A stretch of 47,137 nt of DNA. It comes from JAAYHV01 sp035268985. GTDB taxonomy: Bacteria > Bacillota > Clostridia > Peptostreptococcales > Anaerovoracaceae. The notes under the pieces are model-generated. The model saw only the letters and a list, made by a program, of their open reading frames with translations, was not told the DNA's origin and ran no database searches. Position 1 is the first letter of the stretch. Each line of letters starts with the position of its first letter. Made by a program: the position numbers and the translations under genes. This document shows, piece by piece, positions 7,513-17,103 of the stretch. The DNA is taken from contig DATFJV010000134.1 of NCBI GenBank assembly GCA_035268985.1, positions 1 to 47,137 of the forward strand. The letters run 5' to 3'.

Positions 7513-7998
7513 ATGAGTTACGAAAAAAAACTAAGTTTAATAAAAAAATCAAGGTGGATTTCAATTATATTGGGAGCAATTATGCTTTCAGGAACGTTCT
7601 ATAGCTTTGGAATAGTTATGGCTGTTTTGTTGGCTGTTTCTTTTTCTACAGCATTTTGGTTTATTATAAATAAATATTATGCCCAAACTATATTAGATTT
7701 TGTAAAGGATCGGGTTAATTCTATTATTAGCAATATTAATGATACTGATAGTATAGTAGAAGTTAATTCAATAAATTCATTCATGATAGCAAGGGTATAT
7801 CTAATAAATAAGACTATCCAATCATCACTAATTAAAGAAGCAATAATAAAGAAAATTGGTGAAAAAATAAATTCTAAACATCTTAGAGCGGTTCAAATTG
7901 CTTTGATAAAAAGTAAAAGTGAATATAGAAATACAAAGGAAGAGTTTAATAAACAGCTTGTAAAAGAATTAATAAAAAAATCAGAAGACACAAAATAG
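7513..7998 (+). CDS. Hypothetical membrane protein (161 aa)
   Basis: Not recognised. I start at ATG 7513 (MSYEKKLS), which has GGGGG four bases upstream and a promoter at the right distance; a longer in-frame reading from a TTG at 7477 has no ribosome site. A short basic N-terminus is followed by two hydrophobic segments (residues about 14-31 and 33-52). The rest, rich in K, I and N, is probably helical and cytoplasmic. It ends nine bases before the NhaC-like antiporter gene and so is likely in one operon with it. Confidence 0.75.
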   Translation: MSYEKKLSLIKKSRWISIILGAIMLSGTFYSFGIVMAVLLAVSFSTAFWFIINKYYAQTILDFVKDRVNSIISNINDTDSIVEVNSINSFMIARVYLINKTIQSSLIKEAIIKKIGEKINSKHLRAVQIALIKSKSEYRNTKEEFNKQLVKELIKKSEDTK

Positions 7999-8007
7999 GA
8001 AGAGCGA

Positions 8008-9321
8008 ATGGATCTAATAATAGGTTTTATAGTATTTATAACTACTATGATATTATGTATATCTTTAAACATATCAACAATAGTGGCATTAATAGTAGGT
8101 TTTATAGCGTTTTTTTTAATAGGTAGATATAGAGGTTTTTCAAAAGAAGAACTCGGAGAATATGCCAAAACAGGGATTAAAAGTTCCCTTGTTGTGGCTG
8201 AGGTGCTAATATTAATAGGTTTTATAACAGCAATATGGAGGACTTCAGGCACAATTACTTTTTTTGTATATTATGGTATAAAGTTAATATCCCCTGAACT
8301 GTTCATATTAATAGCATTTCTATTATCAGCAGTGCTTGCTTATGCACTAGGGACGTCCTTTGGTGTGGCAGGTACAGTTGGAGTAATATTCATGTCTTTG
8401 GCTAGAAGTGGAAATGTTAATGAAATAATCACGGCTGGATCAGTTATGTCAGGGGTATTTTTTGGTGATAGGGGTTCTCCAGTATCATCAAGTGCCATAT
8501 TAGTTGCAACCATAACTAAAACTGATTTAATAGATAATGTTAAACGAATGTTTCAATCTGCAATTTTACCTATTTTAGCATGTTTAATCATATATGGAGT
8601 ATTAAGCTACAATAATCCTATACATAATGTAGACGAATCAATTATTGAGTTATTAAGCACAGAGTTTAAAATAACAATCTGGACAATAATTCCTGCAGTT
8701 TTTATGGTTATATTACCACTTCTTAGGGTAAATGTTATATATGCTTTATCTTCAAGTATAATAAGTGGTATAATAATCTCCATATTTGTACAAAATGAAA
8801 ACATGTATGAATTAATTAATCATTGCATATTTGGCTATAGCTCTGATAATATAATTATAAATAACATATTAAATGGCGGAGGAATCCTTTCTATGTTGGA
8901 GGTTGTCATAATAGTAATGATATCTTCATCATATTCTGGTATATTTGATGGTACTAAGATGCTAGATGAATTGGAAAAAAGCATAGGGAAATTGGTTAAA
9001 AGGACAGGTAAATTTTTTTGCATGGTACTTATGTCGTTTTTTACATCTGGAGTTTTTTGTAATCAAACAATAGCAAGTATGATGTGTAATGATTTAATGA
9101 AAAATGTATATATTGATGAAAGAGGTAGTAAAGAAGAATTAGCAATTGATATAGAAAATTCGGCAATATTAATAGCATCAATAGTTCCGTGGAGCATTGC
9201 TTGCACTGTACCTCTTAGTTTTTTGGGCGTAGGATTTGAAGCTATCCCCTACAGTTTTTATCTTTATTTAGTTCCTATATTTTATGGATTGACAAAGAAA
9301 TACTTTAGATATAAAATCTAG
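8008..9321 (+). CDS. Na+/H+ antiporter NhaC-family protein
   Basis: A polytopic membrane protein of 437 residues with about ten or more hydrophobic segments. Family signs are the YALGTSFGVAGTVGVIF segment, GVFFGDRGSPVSSSA (compare the FGDxxSPxS motif of NhaC/ion transporter superfamily proteins), and a C-terminal VPWSIACTVPLSFLGVG region. Members exchange Na+ for H+ or carry organic anions such as malate against lactate, so the substrate is uncertain. AGGAAGAG precedes the ATG. It follows the 161-aa membrane gene and precedes the CYTH gene, all on one strand. Confidence 0.85.
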   Translation: MDLIIGFIVFITTMILCISLNISTIVALIVGFIAFFLIGRYRGFSKEELGEYAKTGIKSSLVVAEVLILIGFITAIWRTSGTITFFVYYGIKLISPELFILIAFLLSAVLAYALGTSFGVAGTVGVIFMSLARSGNVNEIITAGSVMSGVFFGDRGSPVSSSAILVATITKTDLIDNVKRMFQSAILPILACLIIYGVLSYNNPIHNVDESIIELLSTEFKITIWTIIPAVFMVILPLLRVNVIYALSSSIISGIIISIFVQNENMYELINHCIFGYSSDNIIINNILNGGGILSMLEVVIIVMISSSYSGIFDGTKMLDELEKSIGKLVKRTGKFFCMVLMSFFTSGVFCNQTIASMMCNDLMKNVYIDERGSKEELAIDIENSAILIASIVPWSIACTVPLSFLGVGFEAIPYSFYLYLVPIFYGLTKKYFRYKI

Positions 9322-9346
9322 GGATGCTAATATTAAAGGAGGAAAT

Positions 9347-9964
9347 ATGGAAGTTGAATTAAAATATACTATTACTGATGATTTAATTGCTGATAGGATA
9401 CTTAACGATCCTACTCTTAATAAAATTAAAGAGCCAGGTTCTGAAAATACTATTAACATGTATTCATTGTATTATGATACAATCGATTATGATTTATCTA
9501 AAGCAAAAATCGCCTTCAGAATGCGAAAAGAAAATGATAAAATTCAAGCTACAGTTAAATGGGATGGCAAAGTTGAAAATGGTAAACATGCTAGGGAAGA
9601 AATAAACTTGGCATTAAATGACACAACTTATATGAATAATCCTACTATTGAAATATTTAGCAAAAGCCCTGTGGAAGAAAAACTAGTAGAATCATCAAAA
9701 GGCAAGAGATTAATCCCAATTATGAAAATGGACTTTGTTAGAAATCAATTCAGAGTTGATGATGGGGAAATTATATGCGAGGTATCTGTTGACAAAGGAC
9801 AAATAATTGTAGGCAAGGCAAAAACCCAAATATCTGAATTAGAAGTTGAATTATTTCTAGGCAAAGAGGAGAAATTAGTAAAATTAGGTGAAGAATTAGC
9901 GAAAAAATATAATTTAGTGCCGGAAAACCAAAGTAAATTTGAAAAAGGCATGGAATTAGTATAA
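9347..9964 (+). CDS. CYTH domain (triphosphate tunnel) protein
   Basis: A 205-residue single-domain protein of the CYTH superfamily, whose members hydrolyse inorganic triphosphate or thiamine triphosphate or, rarely, make cAMP. The diagnostic N-terminal ExExK pattern is present as MEVELKY. Further charged strands that line the tunnel are AFRMRKE, QATVKWDG, CEVSVDKG and ISELEVELFLG, and FEKGMELV ends the fold. AAAGGAGG sits five bases ahead of the ATG. Substrate cannot be decided from sequence; tripolyphosphatase is the commonest bacterial activity. Confidence 0.85.
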   Translation: MEVELKYTITDDLIADRILNDPTLNKIKEPGSENTINMYSLYYDTIDYDLSKAKIAFRMRKENDKIQATVKWDGKVENGKHAREEINLALNDTTYMNNPTIEIFSKSPVEEKLVESSKGKRLIPIMKMDFVRNQFRVDDGEIICEVSVDKGQIIVGKAKTQISELEVELFLGKEEKLVKLGEELAKKYNLVPENQSKFEKGMELV

Positions 9965-9971
9965 AATAAAC

Positions 9972-10000
9972 TTTACATAGACATATAATAAGTGTATAAT
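9972..10000 (+). promoter_or_regulatory. SigA-type promoter for tig-clpP-clpX
   Basis: TTTACA, 17 bases, TATAAT, 75 bases before the tig start codon. No CIRCE or CtsR-like direct repeat is visible near it. Confidence 0.75.
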
Positions 10001-10074
10001 ACTTTAGAATTGCTGGTAAATTGCAGTTAAACAAGTATTTAAATAATAAAAGCGTATATTTTAGGAGGAATTTA

Positions 10075-11358
10075 ATGAAAGCTACTTTTAAATCAAGAGA
10101 AGACAACAAAGTGAAGTTTACTATGGATTTTACAGCTGAGGAATTTGAGAACGCAGTTGTTGATGCATATAAGGAAAATAAGGATAAGTTTGAAATTGAC
10201 GGCTTCAGAAAAGGTAAAGCACCAAGAAGTATTATTGAAAAACACCATGGTGATGATGTATTTTTTGAAGAAGCAGTTAATAGTATGTTCAGGGACGCAT
10301 ACCCTAAAGCGATAGCAGAACTAGAACTAGATGTAATAGATTCTCCAACTGCTGATTTTTCACCTATAGAAAAAGGCAAAGATTTAACAGTTACTATAGA
10401 TGTACCAGTATATCCAAATGTGGATGTAAAGGACTACATTGGTGTGGAAATTGAAAAAATCGAACCTGAAGTAAAAGATGAAGATGTAGTTACAGAGTTA
10501 GCAGCTATTCAAAAGAAACAAGCAAGGATAGAAACTGTGGATAGAGAAGCTAAAGAAGGTGATACTGTGGTATTAGATTACTCTGGCTTTGTAGGTGACG
10601 AGCAGTTCCAAGGTGGAACAGCTGAAAACCAAGAATTGGTTATAGGCTCTGGGACTTTTATACCTGGTTTTGAAGAACAGTTATTAGGAGTTAAATCAGA
10701 TGATAAAAAAGATATAGTTGTTACTTTCCCTGAAGAATATCAAGCAGCTGAATTGGCAGGAAAAGAAGCAGTATTCCATTGCTTAATTCATGAAGTAAAA
10801 GAGGAAATTTTACCAGAGTTAGATGATGACTTTGCAGCAGATATCAGTGAATTTGAGACATTCGATGAATACAAGAAGGATTTAGTTGAAAAAATGCAAG
10901 CTAAAGCCGAATTAGATGCAGAAGCTCAAATGAAAGACAAGACAATAGAAAAAGTTGTTGAATTAAACACAGTAACTGTACCACAAGTTATGGTAGAAGA
11001 TGAAATTGACAGAATGCTTAAAGAACTTGACCAGCAGTTATCTTCCCAAGGTTTAAATCTTGATATGTATAAGCAGTTCTTAAACAAGACTGATAAAGAT
11101 ATGAGAGATGAGGTTGGGGAAGAAGCTAAAAGAAGAGTTCAAACAAGATTAATATTAATGTCAATAGCAGAACAAGAAAAGATTGAAATAGCAAAAGAAG
11201 AAATCGAAGAGGAAATCCAAAAAATTGCAGATACTTATCAGGCAGAAGTAGAAGATATTAAGAAAATGATAGGAACAGAAAACTTGGGACACTTTGAAAA
11301 GGATTTAAAATTAAAGAAATCTATAGATTTATTATATGATAAGGCGGTAATAAAATAG
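10075..11358 (+). CDS. tig: Trigger factor, ribosome-associated chaperone and prolyl isomerase
   Basis: Binds nascent chains at the ribosome exit tunnel. The 427-residue protein has the ribosome-binding tail with the signature GFRKGKAPRSIIEKHHG (residues about 44-60), a PPIase domain in the middle (VVLDYSGFVGDEQFQGGTAEN and IPGFEEQLLGV), and a long helical C-terminal substrate-binding domain. The ATG at 10075 follows TTAGGAGGAA; an in-frame upstream start at 10021 lacks a ribosome site. clpP follows after nine bases and clpX after that, the standard Bacillota order. Confidence 0.97.
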   Translation: MKATFKSREDNKVKFTMDFTAEEFENAVVDAYKENKDKFEIDGFRKGKAPRSIIEKHHGDDVFFEEAVNSMFRDAYPKAIAELELDVIDSPTADFSPIEKGKDLTVTIDVPVYPNVDVKDYIGVEIEKIEPEVKDEDVVTELAAIQKKQARIETVDREAKEGDTVVLDYSGFVGDEQFQGGTAENQELVIGSGTFIPGFEEQLLGVKSDDKKDIVVTFPEEYQAAELAGKEAVFHCLIHEVKEEILPELDDDFAADISEFETFDEYKKDLVEKMQAKAELDAEAQMKDKTIEKVVELNTVTVPQVMVEDEIDRMLKELDQQLSSQGLNLDMYKQFLNKTDKDMRDEVGEEAKRRVQTRLILMSIAEQEKIEIAKEEIEEEIQKIADTYQAEVEDIKKMIGTENLGHFEKDLKLKKSIDLLYDKAVIK

Positions 11359-11367
11359 GAGGATATT

Positions 11368-11949
11368 ATGGGTTTAATACCTTATGTAGTTGAACAAACT
11401 AGCTCTGGGGAACGTACTTACGATATTTATTCTAGACTTTTAAAGGATAGAATAGTATTCATTGACCAAGAAATTGATGAGCATTTGGCAAGTGTTGTAG
11501 TTGCAGAACTATTATTTTTAGAGTCAGAAGATCCTGAAAAGGATATCAGTGTTTATGTTAATAGTCCAGGAGGTTCAGTAACTGCTGGTTTAGCCATATA
11601 TGATACTATGAGGTATATAAAGCCAGAGGTATCTACTATATGTGTTGGAATGGCGGCTAGTATGGGTGCCTTTCTTTTGGCCGCAGGGCAAAAAGGTAAA
11701 AGATATGCTCTTCCGAATGCAGAAGTGATGATACATCAACCTTTAGGTGGTGCACAAGGTCAGGCTGAAGACATAAAAATACATGCTGACTGGATAATAA
11801 AAACAAGAGAAAAATTAAATAGAATGTTAAGCGAAAATACAGGCAAGGATATTAGTATAATTGAAAAAGATACTGATAGAGACAATTTCATGTCAGCTGA
11901 CGATGCCGAAGCGTATGGCTTAATAGATAAGGTAATTGAAAAGAGGTAA
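11368..11949 (+). CDS. clpP: ATP-dependent Clp protease proteolytic subunit
   Basis: Serine protease that forms the double heptamer barrel degrading unfolded and tagged proteins handed over by ClpX or ClpC. The 193 residues match the family. The catalytic triad is visible as Ser98 (GMAASMG), His123 (IHQPLGGAQGQ) and Asp172 (DTDRDNFMS). The mature N-terminus probably begins near residue 9 after short propeptide removal. Start supported by TAGGAGG. Cotranscribed between tig and clpX. Confidence 0.98.
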   Translation: MGLIPYVVEQTSSGERTYDIYSRLLKDRIVFIDQEIDEHLASVVVAELLFLESEDPEKDISVYVNSPGGSVTAGLAIYDTMRYIKPEVSTICVGMAASMGAFLLAAGQKGKRYALPNAEVMIHQPLGGAQGQAEDIKIHADWIIKTREKLNRMLSENTGKDISIIEKDTDRDNFMSADDAEAYGLIDKVIEKR

Positions 11950-11957
11950 TAATACAT

Positions 11958-13202
11958 ATGACTGATGAAAAAGACTTACAGGAACCTGTGTGTTCGTTTT
12001 GCGGCAAACCAAAATCACAAGTAAATAGAATGATAGTAGGTCCTGATGTATTTATATGTGATGAATGTATAGCCCTTTGTCAATCGATATTAGATGAAGA
12101 AGTGGAATCTCCACCAAAAAAGCATATATCGAGATTGCCAAAACCAGATGAGATTTTCGAGAAATTGTCCGATTATGTAATTGGCCAAGAGGGAGCAAAA
12201 AAAGATTTAGCAGTAGCTGTCTATAATCAATACAAGAGAATCAGGTATCAAGAAAAAAATAATACATCTCACAATAAGACTTCTAATATTGAAATACAAA
12301 AGAGTAACGTTTTAATGTTAGGTCCGACAGGCAGTGGAAAAACCTTATTAGCGCAAACCTTAGCTAAAATATTAGATGTGCCTTTTGCCATAGTAGATGC
12401 AACGTCTCTTACTGAAGCAGGTTATGTTGGTGAAGATGTGGAAAACATTTTATTAAGGCTTTATCAAGCTGCCGATGGCGATTTGAAAAGAGCAGAAAAT
12501 GGCATAATTTATGTAGATGAGATTGATAAAATTGCTAGAAAATCAGAGAACATGTCAATAACTCGTGATGTAAGTGGTGAAGGCGTGCAACAAGCATTAC
12601 TGAAGATAATAGAGGGAACTGTAGCCAATGTACCTCCTCAAGGAGGAAGGAAACACCCATTGCAAGAATTTATACATTTCGATACTAAAAATGTACTATT
12701 CGTATGCGGAGGGGCTTTTGCAGGACTTGATAAAATCATACAAAGGCGTATAGGAAATAAAGTTATAGGATTCAATTCTGAAATTAAACTTTCAGCAGAA
12801 GAAGAAAATTCTGTTATGTCTAAGATTGAACCAGAAGACTTACTTAAATATGGGATAATTCCTGAGCTTATTGGTAGGTTGCCTGTTACTGTAGTGCTGG
12901 ATGAACTGGGTGAAAACATTTTGGTTAGAATTATGAAAGAACCAAAGAATGCAATAATAAAGCAATATCAAGCGCTTTTTGATTTAGATGATGTTGAGCT
13001 TGAGTTTGAAGAAGAGGCTATTCAAGCTATAGCGGAATTAGCGGTTCAAAGGAAAACTGGTGCCAGAGGATTAAGAGGAATAGTGGAAAAAGTTATGTCA
13101 GATATATCTTTTGAGATACCATCTAGAGATGATATAGCAAAATGTATAATAACTAAAGAAACTGTTAATAATGGCAACGAACCAAAACTTGTGTTAAAGT
13201 AA
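11958..13202 (+). CDS. clpX: ATP-dependent Clp protease ATP-binding subunit ClpX
   Basis: AAA+ unfoldase that recognises substrates and threads them into ClpP. The 414-residue protein has an N-terminal zinc-binding domain (Cys12, Cys15, Cys34, Cys37), Walker A GPTGSGKT (residues 122-129), Walker B IIYVDEID (about 183-190), the RKH pore segment near 231-233, and the IGF loop (270-272) that docks into ClpP. The last feature shows it should work with the ClpP encoded eight bases upstream. Confidence 0.98.
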   Translation: MTDEKDLQEPVCSFCGKPKSQVNRMIVGPDVFICDECIALCQSILDEEVESPPKKHISRLPKPDEIFEKLSDYVIGQEGAKKDLAVAVYNQYKRIRYQEKNNTSHNKTSNIEIQKSNVLMLGPTGSGKTLLAQTLAKILDVPFAIVDATSLTEAGYVGEDVENILLRLYQAADGDLKRAENGIIYVDEIDKIARKSENMSITRDVSGEGVQQALLKIIEGTVANVPPQGGRKHPLQEFIHFDTKNVLFVCGGAFAGLDKIIQRRIGNKVIGFNSEIKLSAEEENSVMSKIEPEDLLKYGIIPELIGRLPVTVVLDELGENILVRIMKEPKNAIIKQYQALFDLDDVELEFEEEAIQAIAELAVQRKTGARGLRGIVEKVMSDISFEIPSRDDIAKCIITKETVNNGNEPKLVLK

Positions 13203-13227
13203 ATCAAGCAAATATCAATAAATGAAG

Positions 13228-13259
13228 CGGCATGAGTCTTTAGGACATAGTGTCGTTTT
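13228..13259 (+). other. Imperfect hairpin between clpX and lon
   Basis: CGGCAT can pair with GTGTCG (two G-T pairs) and GTC with GAC above an internal bulge, followed by TTTT and a TATAAT-like box at 13259-13264. It could be a weak terminator or partial attenuator in front of lon; no good -35 fits the TATAAT. Confidence 0.3.
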
Positions 13260-13287
13260 ATAATAATATTTGAGAGGGGGATATAAA

Positions 13288-15609
13288 ATGGACGAAACGA
13301 ACAAAAATGTAAATTTGCCGTTTATTCCGCTAATCGGGCAGACTTTTTTCCCGGGAACTACAGTAAGTTTCGACATTGGAAGAGAAAAATCATTAAATGC
13401 GATAAATATGGCCGCAAATGATAGTAAAACTTTAGTAGTAGCGACGCAGATTGATGATAAGATTAATGATCCAGATATAGACGACTGTTATAAAGTCGGA
13501 GTATTGATAAAAATCAAGCAAATTGTAAAAAAATCAAGCGAATATGTGAGAGTTTTAGCTAGTTGTGAGAACAGAGTAGATGTTACTAATATTCGTATTG
13601 AAGAAAATACTTTTATTTGTGACTGCAACATGAAAGCGGATTTGTTGCTAAAAGATGAAAACGAAATAAAAGCTTTAGTTCGAATTGCTAAAAAAAGTTT
13701 CACGAAACATATAGACTTAGTTGGTAATAATGACAATTCAATCAAAGAATTAATCGATAAAATAGAAGACGTTAGCTTGTTATGTAATACGATGGCAGGT
13801 GAAATTAAAGTTGCCTATGAGTCAAAACAAGAGCTTTTAGAAGAGGATATAGTTGACAAAAGACTAGAAAGGGTAATACAATTCCTAAACGATGAAAATC
13901 AAATCCTAATGCTTGAAAAAAGAATATCTGCAAAAGTTATGGGAAACTTGAATCAAAGTCAGCGAGAATATTTTCTTAAGGAACAAATAAGAGTTATAAA
14001 AGATGAGTTGGGCGAAAACGAAGATGCAGAAGATGAGGCTAATAAATGGTTAGAAAAACTTGATGGGTTGGATATCCCAGAAAAAGTTTCAGAAAAAATT
14101 AAAAAAGAGATTTCCAAGTTCACGAAAATGCATCAATCGAGCCCGGAATCCAATGTTAGCAGAACATACATAGAAACTATATTAAGTTTACCTTGGAATT
14201 CATCAAATAAGATTAATAGCAATATTAAAAAGGCAGAAAAGATATTAAATGAGGATCATTATGGTTTGGAAAAAGTCAAGGAAAGAATACTAGAGTACTT
14301 GGCGGTAATTCATTTATCTAAAAAAATCAAAGGGCCGATTATATGCTTAGTTGGACCTCCAGGAGTAGGGAAAACATCCATAGCTAAATCTATTGCTAGG
14401 GCTACAAATCGTGAATTTGCTAGGATGTCTTTAGGTGGAATTAGAGATGAAGCAGAAATAAGAGGTCACAGAAGAACATATATTGGAGCGATTCCAGGCA
14501 GAGTTATTAATAATATTAAGGAAGTAGGTAGCAATAATCCATTGTTTTTATTTGATGAGGTGGATAAAGTTGGTGCTGATTTTAAGGGTGACCCTGCTTC
14601 AGCTTTACTAGAAGTACTTGATCCTGAGCAGAATAAAACATTTGTTGATAATTATTTGGAAATTCCATTTGATTTATCCCAGGTGATGTTTATAACTACT
14701 GCTAATACTACAGAAACTATTCCTAGACCATTACTTGACAGAATGGAAGTTATTGAAATATCTGGGTATATTGAGGATGAAAAAGTAAAAATTGCAGAAA
14801 ATTATCTAATACCTAAAAAACTTTCAGAGCATGGGATAAAAAAGAATAGGCTAATGTTTTCTGAGCAGGCATTGAGGGAACTTATAAATAATTACACTAG
14901 AGAATCAGGTGTAAGGAATTTAGAGCGTGAGGTAGCAAACATTTGTAGAAAAGTTGCAAAGCAAATAGTTTCAGAAGGAAAGAAAACTAATCATATAACT
15001 GCGAGAAGTCTTGAAGGGTATTTGGGTAAAAAGAAATTCCGTCCTGAAATGATAGAAGGAGAAAGTAAAGTTGGTGTAAGTACTGGCATGGCTTGGACTA
15101 GAGTTGGTGGAACTATTTTATTCATTGAAGCATTGAAAGTTCCTGGCACTGGTAACGTAGTGCTTACTGGGCAGATGGGTGATATAATGAAAGAATCTGC
15201 TCAAGCAGGGATTAGCTATATTAGATTTATAGCAGGTGAATATGCATTGGCAGAAAACATATTCAAGGAATCTGATTTGCATATACATATACCTGAGGGT
15301 GCGACACCTAAGGATGGACCTTCGGCAGGAGTTACTATGTGCACTGCTATATTATCAGCTTTTACATGTTTACCAGTAAGAAATGATTTGGCTATGACAG
15401 GCGAAATAACTCTTAGAGGAAAAGTTCTTCCAGTGGGAGGGATAAAAGAAAAAGTATTAGCTGCTCATAGAGCAGGTATAAAGAAAATATTAATACCTAA
15501 GGATAATGAAGTTGATTTAGAAGAGATTCCCAAAGTTGTAAGAAGGCAAGTTGAATTTGTATTAATTGATGAAGCTAAAGAAGCATTTCAAGAGGCGATA
15601 ATAAGATAG
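13288..15609 (+). CDS. lon: ATP-dependent protease Lon
   Basis: Hexameric AAA+ protease that removes misfolded and regulatory proteins in the cytoplasm. The 773-residue protein has the N-terminal substrate-binding LON domain (LPFIPLIGQTFFPG), a coiled-coil region, Walker A GPPGVGKT (from residue 356), the Walker B FLFDEVDK, and a C-terminal Ser-Lys protease domain with PKDGPSAG (Ser679) and GGIKEK (Lys720). I use ATG 13288 (GAGAGGGGG ahead of it) rather than the in-frame TTG at 13270. engB follows directly. Confidence 0.98.
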   Translation: MDETNKNVNLPFIPLIGQTFFPGTTVSFDIGREKSLNAINMAANDSKTLVVATQIDDKINDPDIDDCYKVGVLIKIKQIVKKSSEYVRVLASCENRVDVTNIRIEENTFICDCNMKADLLLKDENEIKALVRIAKKSFTKHIDLVGNNDNSIKELIDKIEDVSLLCNTMAGEIKVAYESKQELLEEDIVDKRLERVIQFLNDENQILMLEKRISAKVMGNLNQSQREYFLKEQIRVIKDELGENEDAEDEANKWLEKLDGLDIPEKVSEKIKKEISKFTKMHQSSPESNVSRTYIETILSLPWNSSNKINSNIKKAEKILNEDHYGLEKVKERILEYLAVIHLSKKIKGPIICLVGPPGVGKTSIAKSIARATNREFARMSLGGIRDEAEIRGHRRTYIGAIPGRVINNIKEVGSNNPLFLFDEVDKVGADFKGDPASALLEVLDPEQNKTFVDNYLEIPFDLSQVMFITTANTTETIPRPLLDRMEVIEISGYIEDEKVKIAENYLIPKKLSEHGIKKNRLMFSEQALRELINNYTRESGVRNLEREVANICRKVAKQIVSEGKKTNHITARSLEGYLGKKKFRPEMIEGESKVGVSTGMAWTRVGGTILFIEALKVPGTGNVVLTGQMGDIMKESAQAGISYIRFIAGEYALAENIFKESDLHIHIPEGATPKDGPSAGVTMCTAILSAFTCLPVRNDLAMTGEITLRGKVLPVGGIKEKVLAAHRAGIKKILIPKDNEVDLEEIPKVVRRQVEFVLIDEAKEAFQEAIIR

Positions 15610-15618
15610 GTGTATAAG

Positions 15619-16227
15619 ATGAGAATAATAAAATCTGATCTGGAAAAAATTGCAGTTCACCCCAACCAATACCCTTTAAACGACAAGCCGGAAATAGCTT
15701 TTGCGGGTCGTTCTAATGTTGGGAAATCATCATTACTTAACTTGTTAACTAATAGGAAAAGATTAGCAAGAGTAAGCGGAAATCCAGGCAAGACAAGAAC
15801 TATAAATTTTTATTTAATCAATGATGAATTTAGAATTGTCGATTTGCCAGGTTATGGTTATGCTAAAGCTAGCAGGTCATTGACAGAAACATGGGGTGAA
15901 ATGGTAGAAAATTATCTTGGAGATAGGAATAATCTTCTAAAAGTTATTCAGCTTGTTGATGTTAGGCATAAGCCTTCTGAAAAAGATGTTCAAATGTACG
16001 AATATATTAAACACTATGGATTGGACGGTATTGTCGTAGCAACCAAAGCAGATAAGGTTTCTAAAAATGAGCTTAATAAAAATATTAGTGTTATTAAAAA
16101 AACACTAAATCTTAAAGTTGATGATATGGTGATACCTGTATCATCTCTCAAAAGAACTGGCCAAGAAAAAATAATCGATGTTATGGCAGGATTATTGGAG
16201 GATTGCGATGGGATTGATAAAGAATAG
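15619..16227 (+). CDS. engB: Ribosome biogenesis GTP-binding protein EngB/YsxC
   Basis: Small GTPase needed for maturation of the 50S subunit. The 202 residues show G1 GRSNVGKSSLL, the switch region with GKTRTINFY, G3 DLPGYGYA, G4 ATKADK and G5 VSSLKRTG. I start at the ATG at 15619 (AGGTG upstream); the GTG nine bases earlier overlaps nothing useful. The lon-engB arrangement is common in Bacillota. The 3' end overlaps the DUF1232 gene by 20 bases, suggesting translational coupling. Confidence 0.96.
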   Translation: MRIIKSDLEKIAVHPNQYPLNDKPEIAFAGRSNVGKSSLLNLLTNRKRLARVSGNPGKTRTINFYLINDEFRIVDLPGYGYAKASRSLTETWGEMVENYLGDRNNLLKVIQLVDVRHKPSEKDVQMYEYIKHYGLDGIVVATKADKVSKNELNKNISVIKKTLNLKVDDMVIPVSSLKRTGQEKIIDVMAGLLEDCDGIDKE

Positions 16228-16540
16228 AATATTAGCAATAATACCGTTTTTAAAGAATCCTAATGTTAGTATATTTAAGAAAATACTAGTCTTATTAGCT
16301 GCGGTTTATTTTATTATACCCATAGATTTAATACCATTTGTTATATTTCCCATAGGAATGTTAGATGATTTATTCCTATGGGCTTTTATACTTATAGGAT
16401 TTGGTGATGAGTTAGATGAAAGTTTAGAAAAAACTTCTAATAAAAAATACACAAGAAAAAATTTTCGTGGTAAAACTGTTGTTGAAGGTGTAAAATATAA
16501 AGTACATAAGGAAAAAGACGAAGAAGACGAAGATAATTAA
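16208..16540 (+). CDS. DUF1232 membrane protein
   Basis: A 110-residue protein with the DUF1232 signature, a hydrophobic hairpin reading AAVYFIIPIDLIPFVIF followed by GMLDDLFLW. A second hydrophobic stretch (ILIGFG) follows and then a highly charged C-terminal tail ending in a run of D and E. The ATG at 16208 is inside engB and has TTGGAGG seven bases upstream; a longer version starting at 16178 has none. Function of the family is unknown. Confidence 0.82.
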   Translation: MGLIKNRILAIIPFLKNPNVSIFKKILVLLAAVYFIIPIDLIPFVIFPIGMLDDLFLWAFILIGFGDELDESLEKTSNKKYTRKNFRGKTVVEGVKYKVHKEKDEEDEDN

Positions 16541-16556
16541 GATAAGGAGAGTTTAG

Positions 16557-17099
16557 GTGACAGAAGCAATGGGCAAGAAATCCACAATAGGTAAAGTTTT
16601 ATTTACACAAGATGAAATCTGGAAAAGATCAAAAGAAATAGCCAAAGAAATAAACAAGGACTTTGAAGGCGAAAAAGTTGTTTTAATAGGCACACTAAGA
16701 GGTGCTATACTTTGGATGAGCGATATAATGAAAAATATGAATCTCGAAACTGAAATTGATTTCATTGTAGCTAGTAGCTATGGTTCAGGAACTACAAGTA
16801 CAGGTTTAGTAAAGATTTCCAAGGATATAGAAACTGATATATATAATAAAAATGTAATAATAGTTGAAGATATTATAGACACTGGAACTACCTTAGTTAG
16901 ACTTATTGAAAGGCTGAAAGACAGAAATCCTAAATGTATAAAAGTTTGTACTATGTTGGACAAACCCAGCGGAAGAAAGGTTGACTTTGCTGCAGATTAT
17001 ACTGGATTTAAAGTTGAAGATTTATTTATTATTGGTTATGGTCTCGATTTTGATCAAAAATATAGAGATTTACCATATATTAGTTATTTAGAGGGTTAG
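16557..17099 (+). CDS. hpt: Hypoxanthine phosphoribosyltransferase
   Basis: Salvages hypoxanthine (and usually guanine) with PRPP to IMP or GMP. 180 residues. It shows the type I PRTase fold: LIGTLRGAILWMSD, the flexible SSYGSGT loop, the PRPP-binding signature VIIVEDIIDTGTT and the base-contact region FIIGYGLDFDQKYRDLPY near the C-terminus. A GTG start at 16557 fits AAGGAG seven bases upstream; ATG 16569 has no comparable site. In many Bacillota hpt sits between tilS and ftsH, which is not the case here. Confidence 0.95.
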   Translation: MTEAMGKKSTIGKVLFTQDEIWKRSKEIAKEINKDFEGEKVVLIGTLRGAILWMSDIMKNMNLETEIDFIVASSYGSGTTSTGLVKISKDIETDIYNKNVIIVEDIIDTGTTLVRLIERLKDRNPKCIKVCTMLDKPSGRKVDFAADYTGFKVEDLFIIGYGLDFDQKYRDLPYISYLEG

Positions 17100-17103
17100 A
17101 TTA

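Noticed and set aside
9771..10379. Minus-strand 202-aa frame opposite tig and the CYTH gene
   Set aside because: It is the antisense shadow of two well-supported genes and spans the tig promoter.
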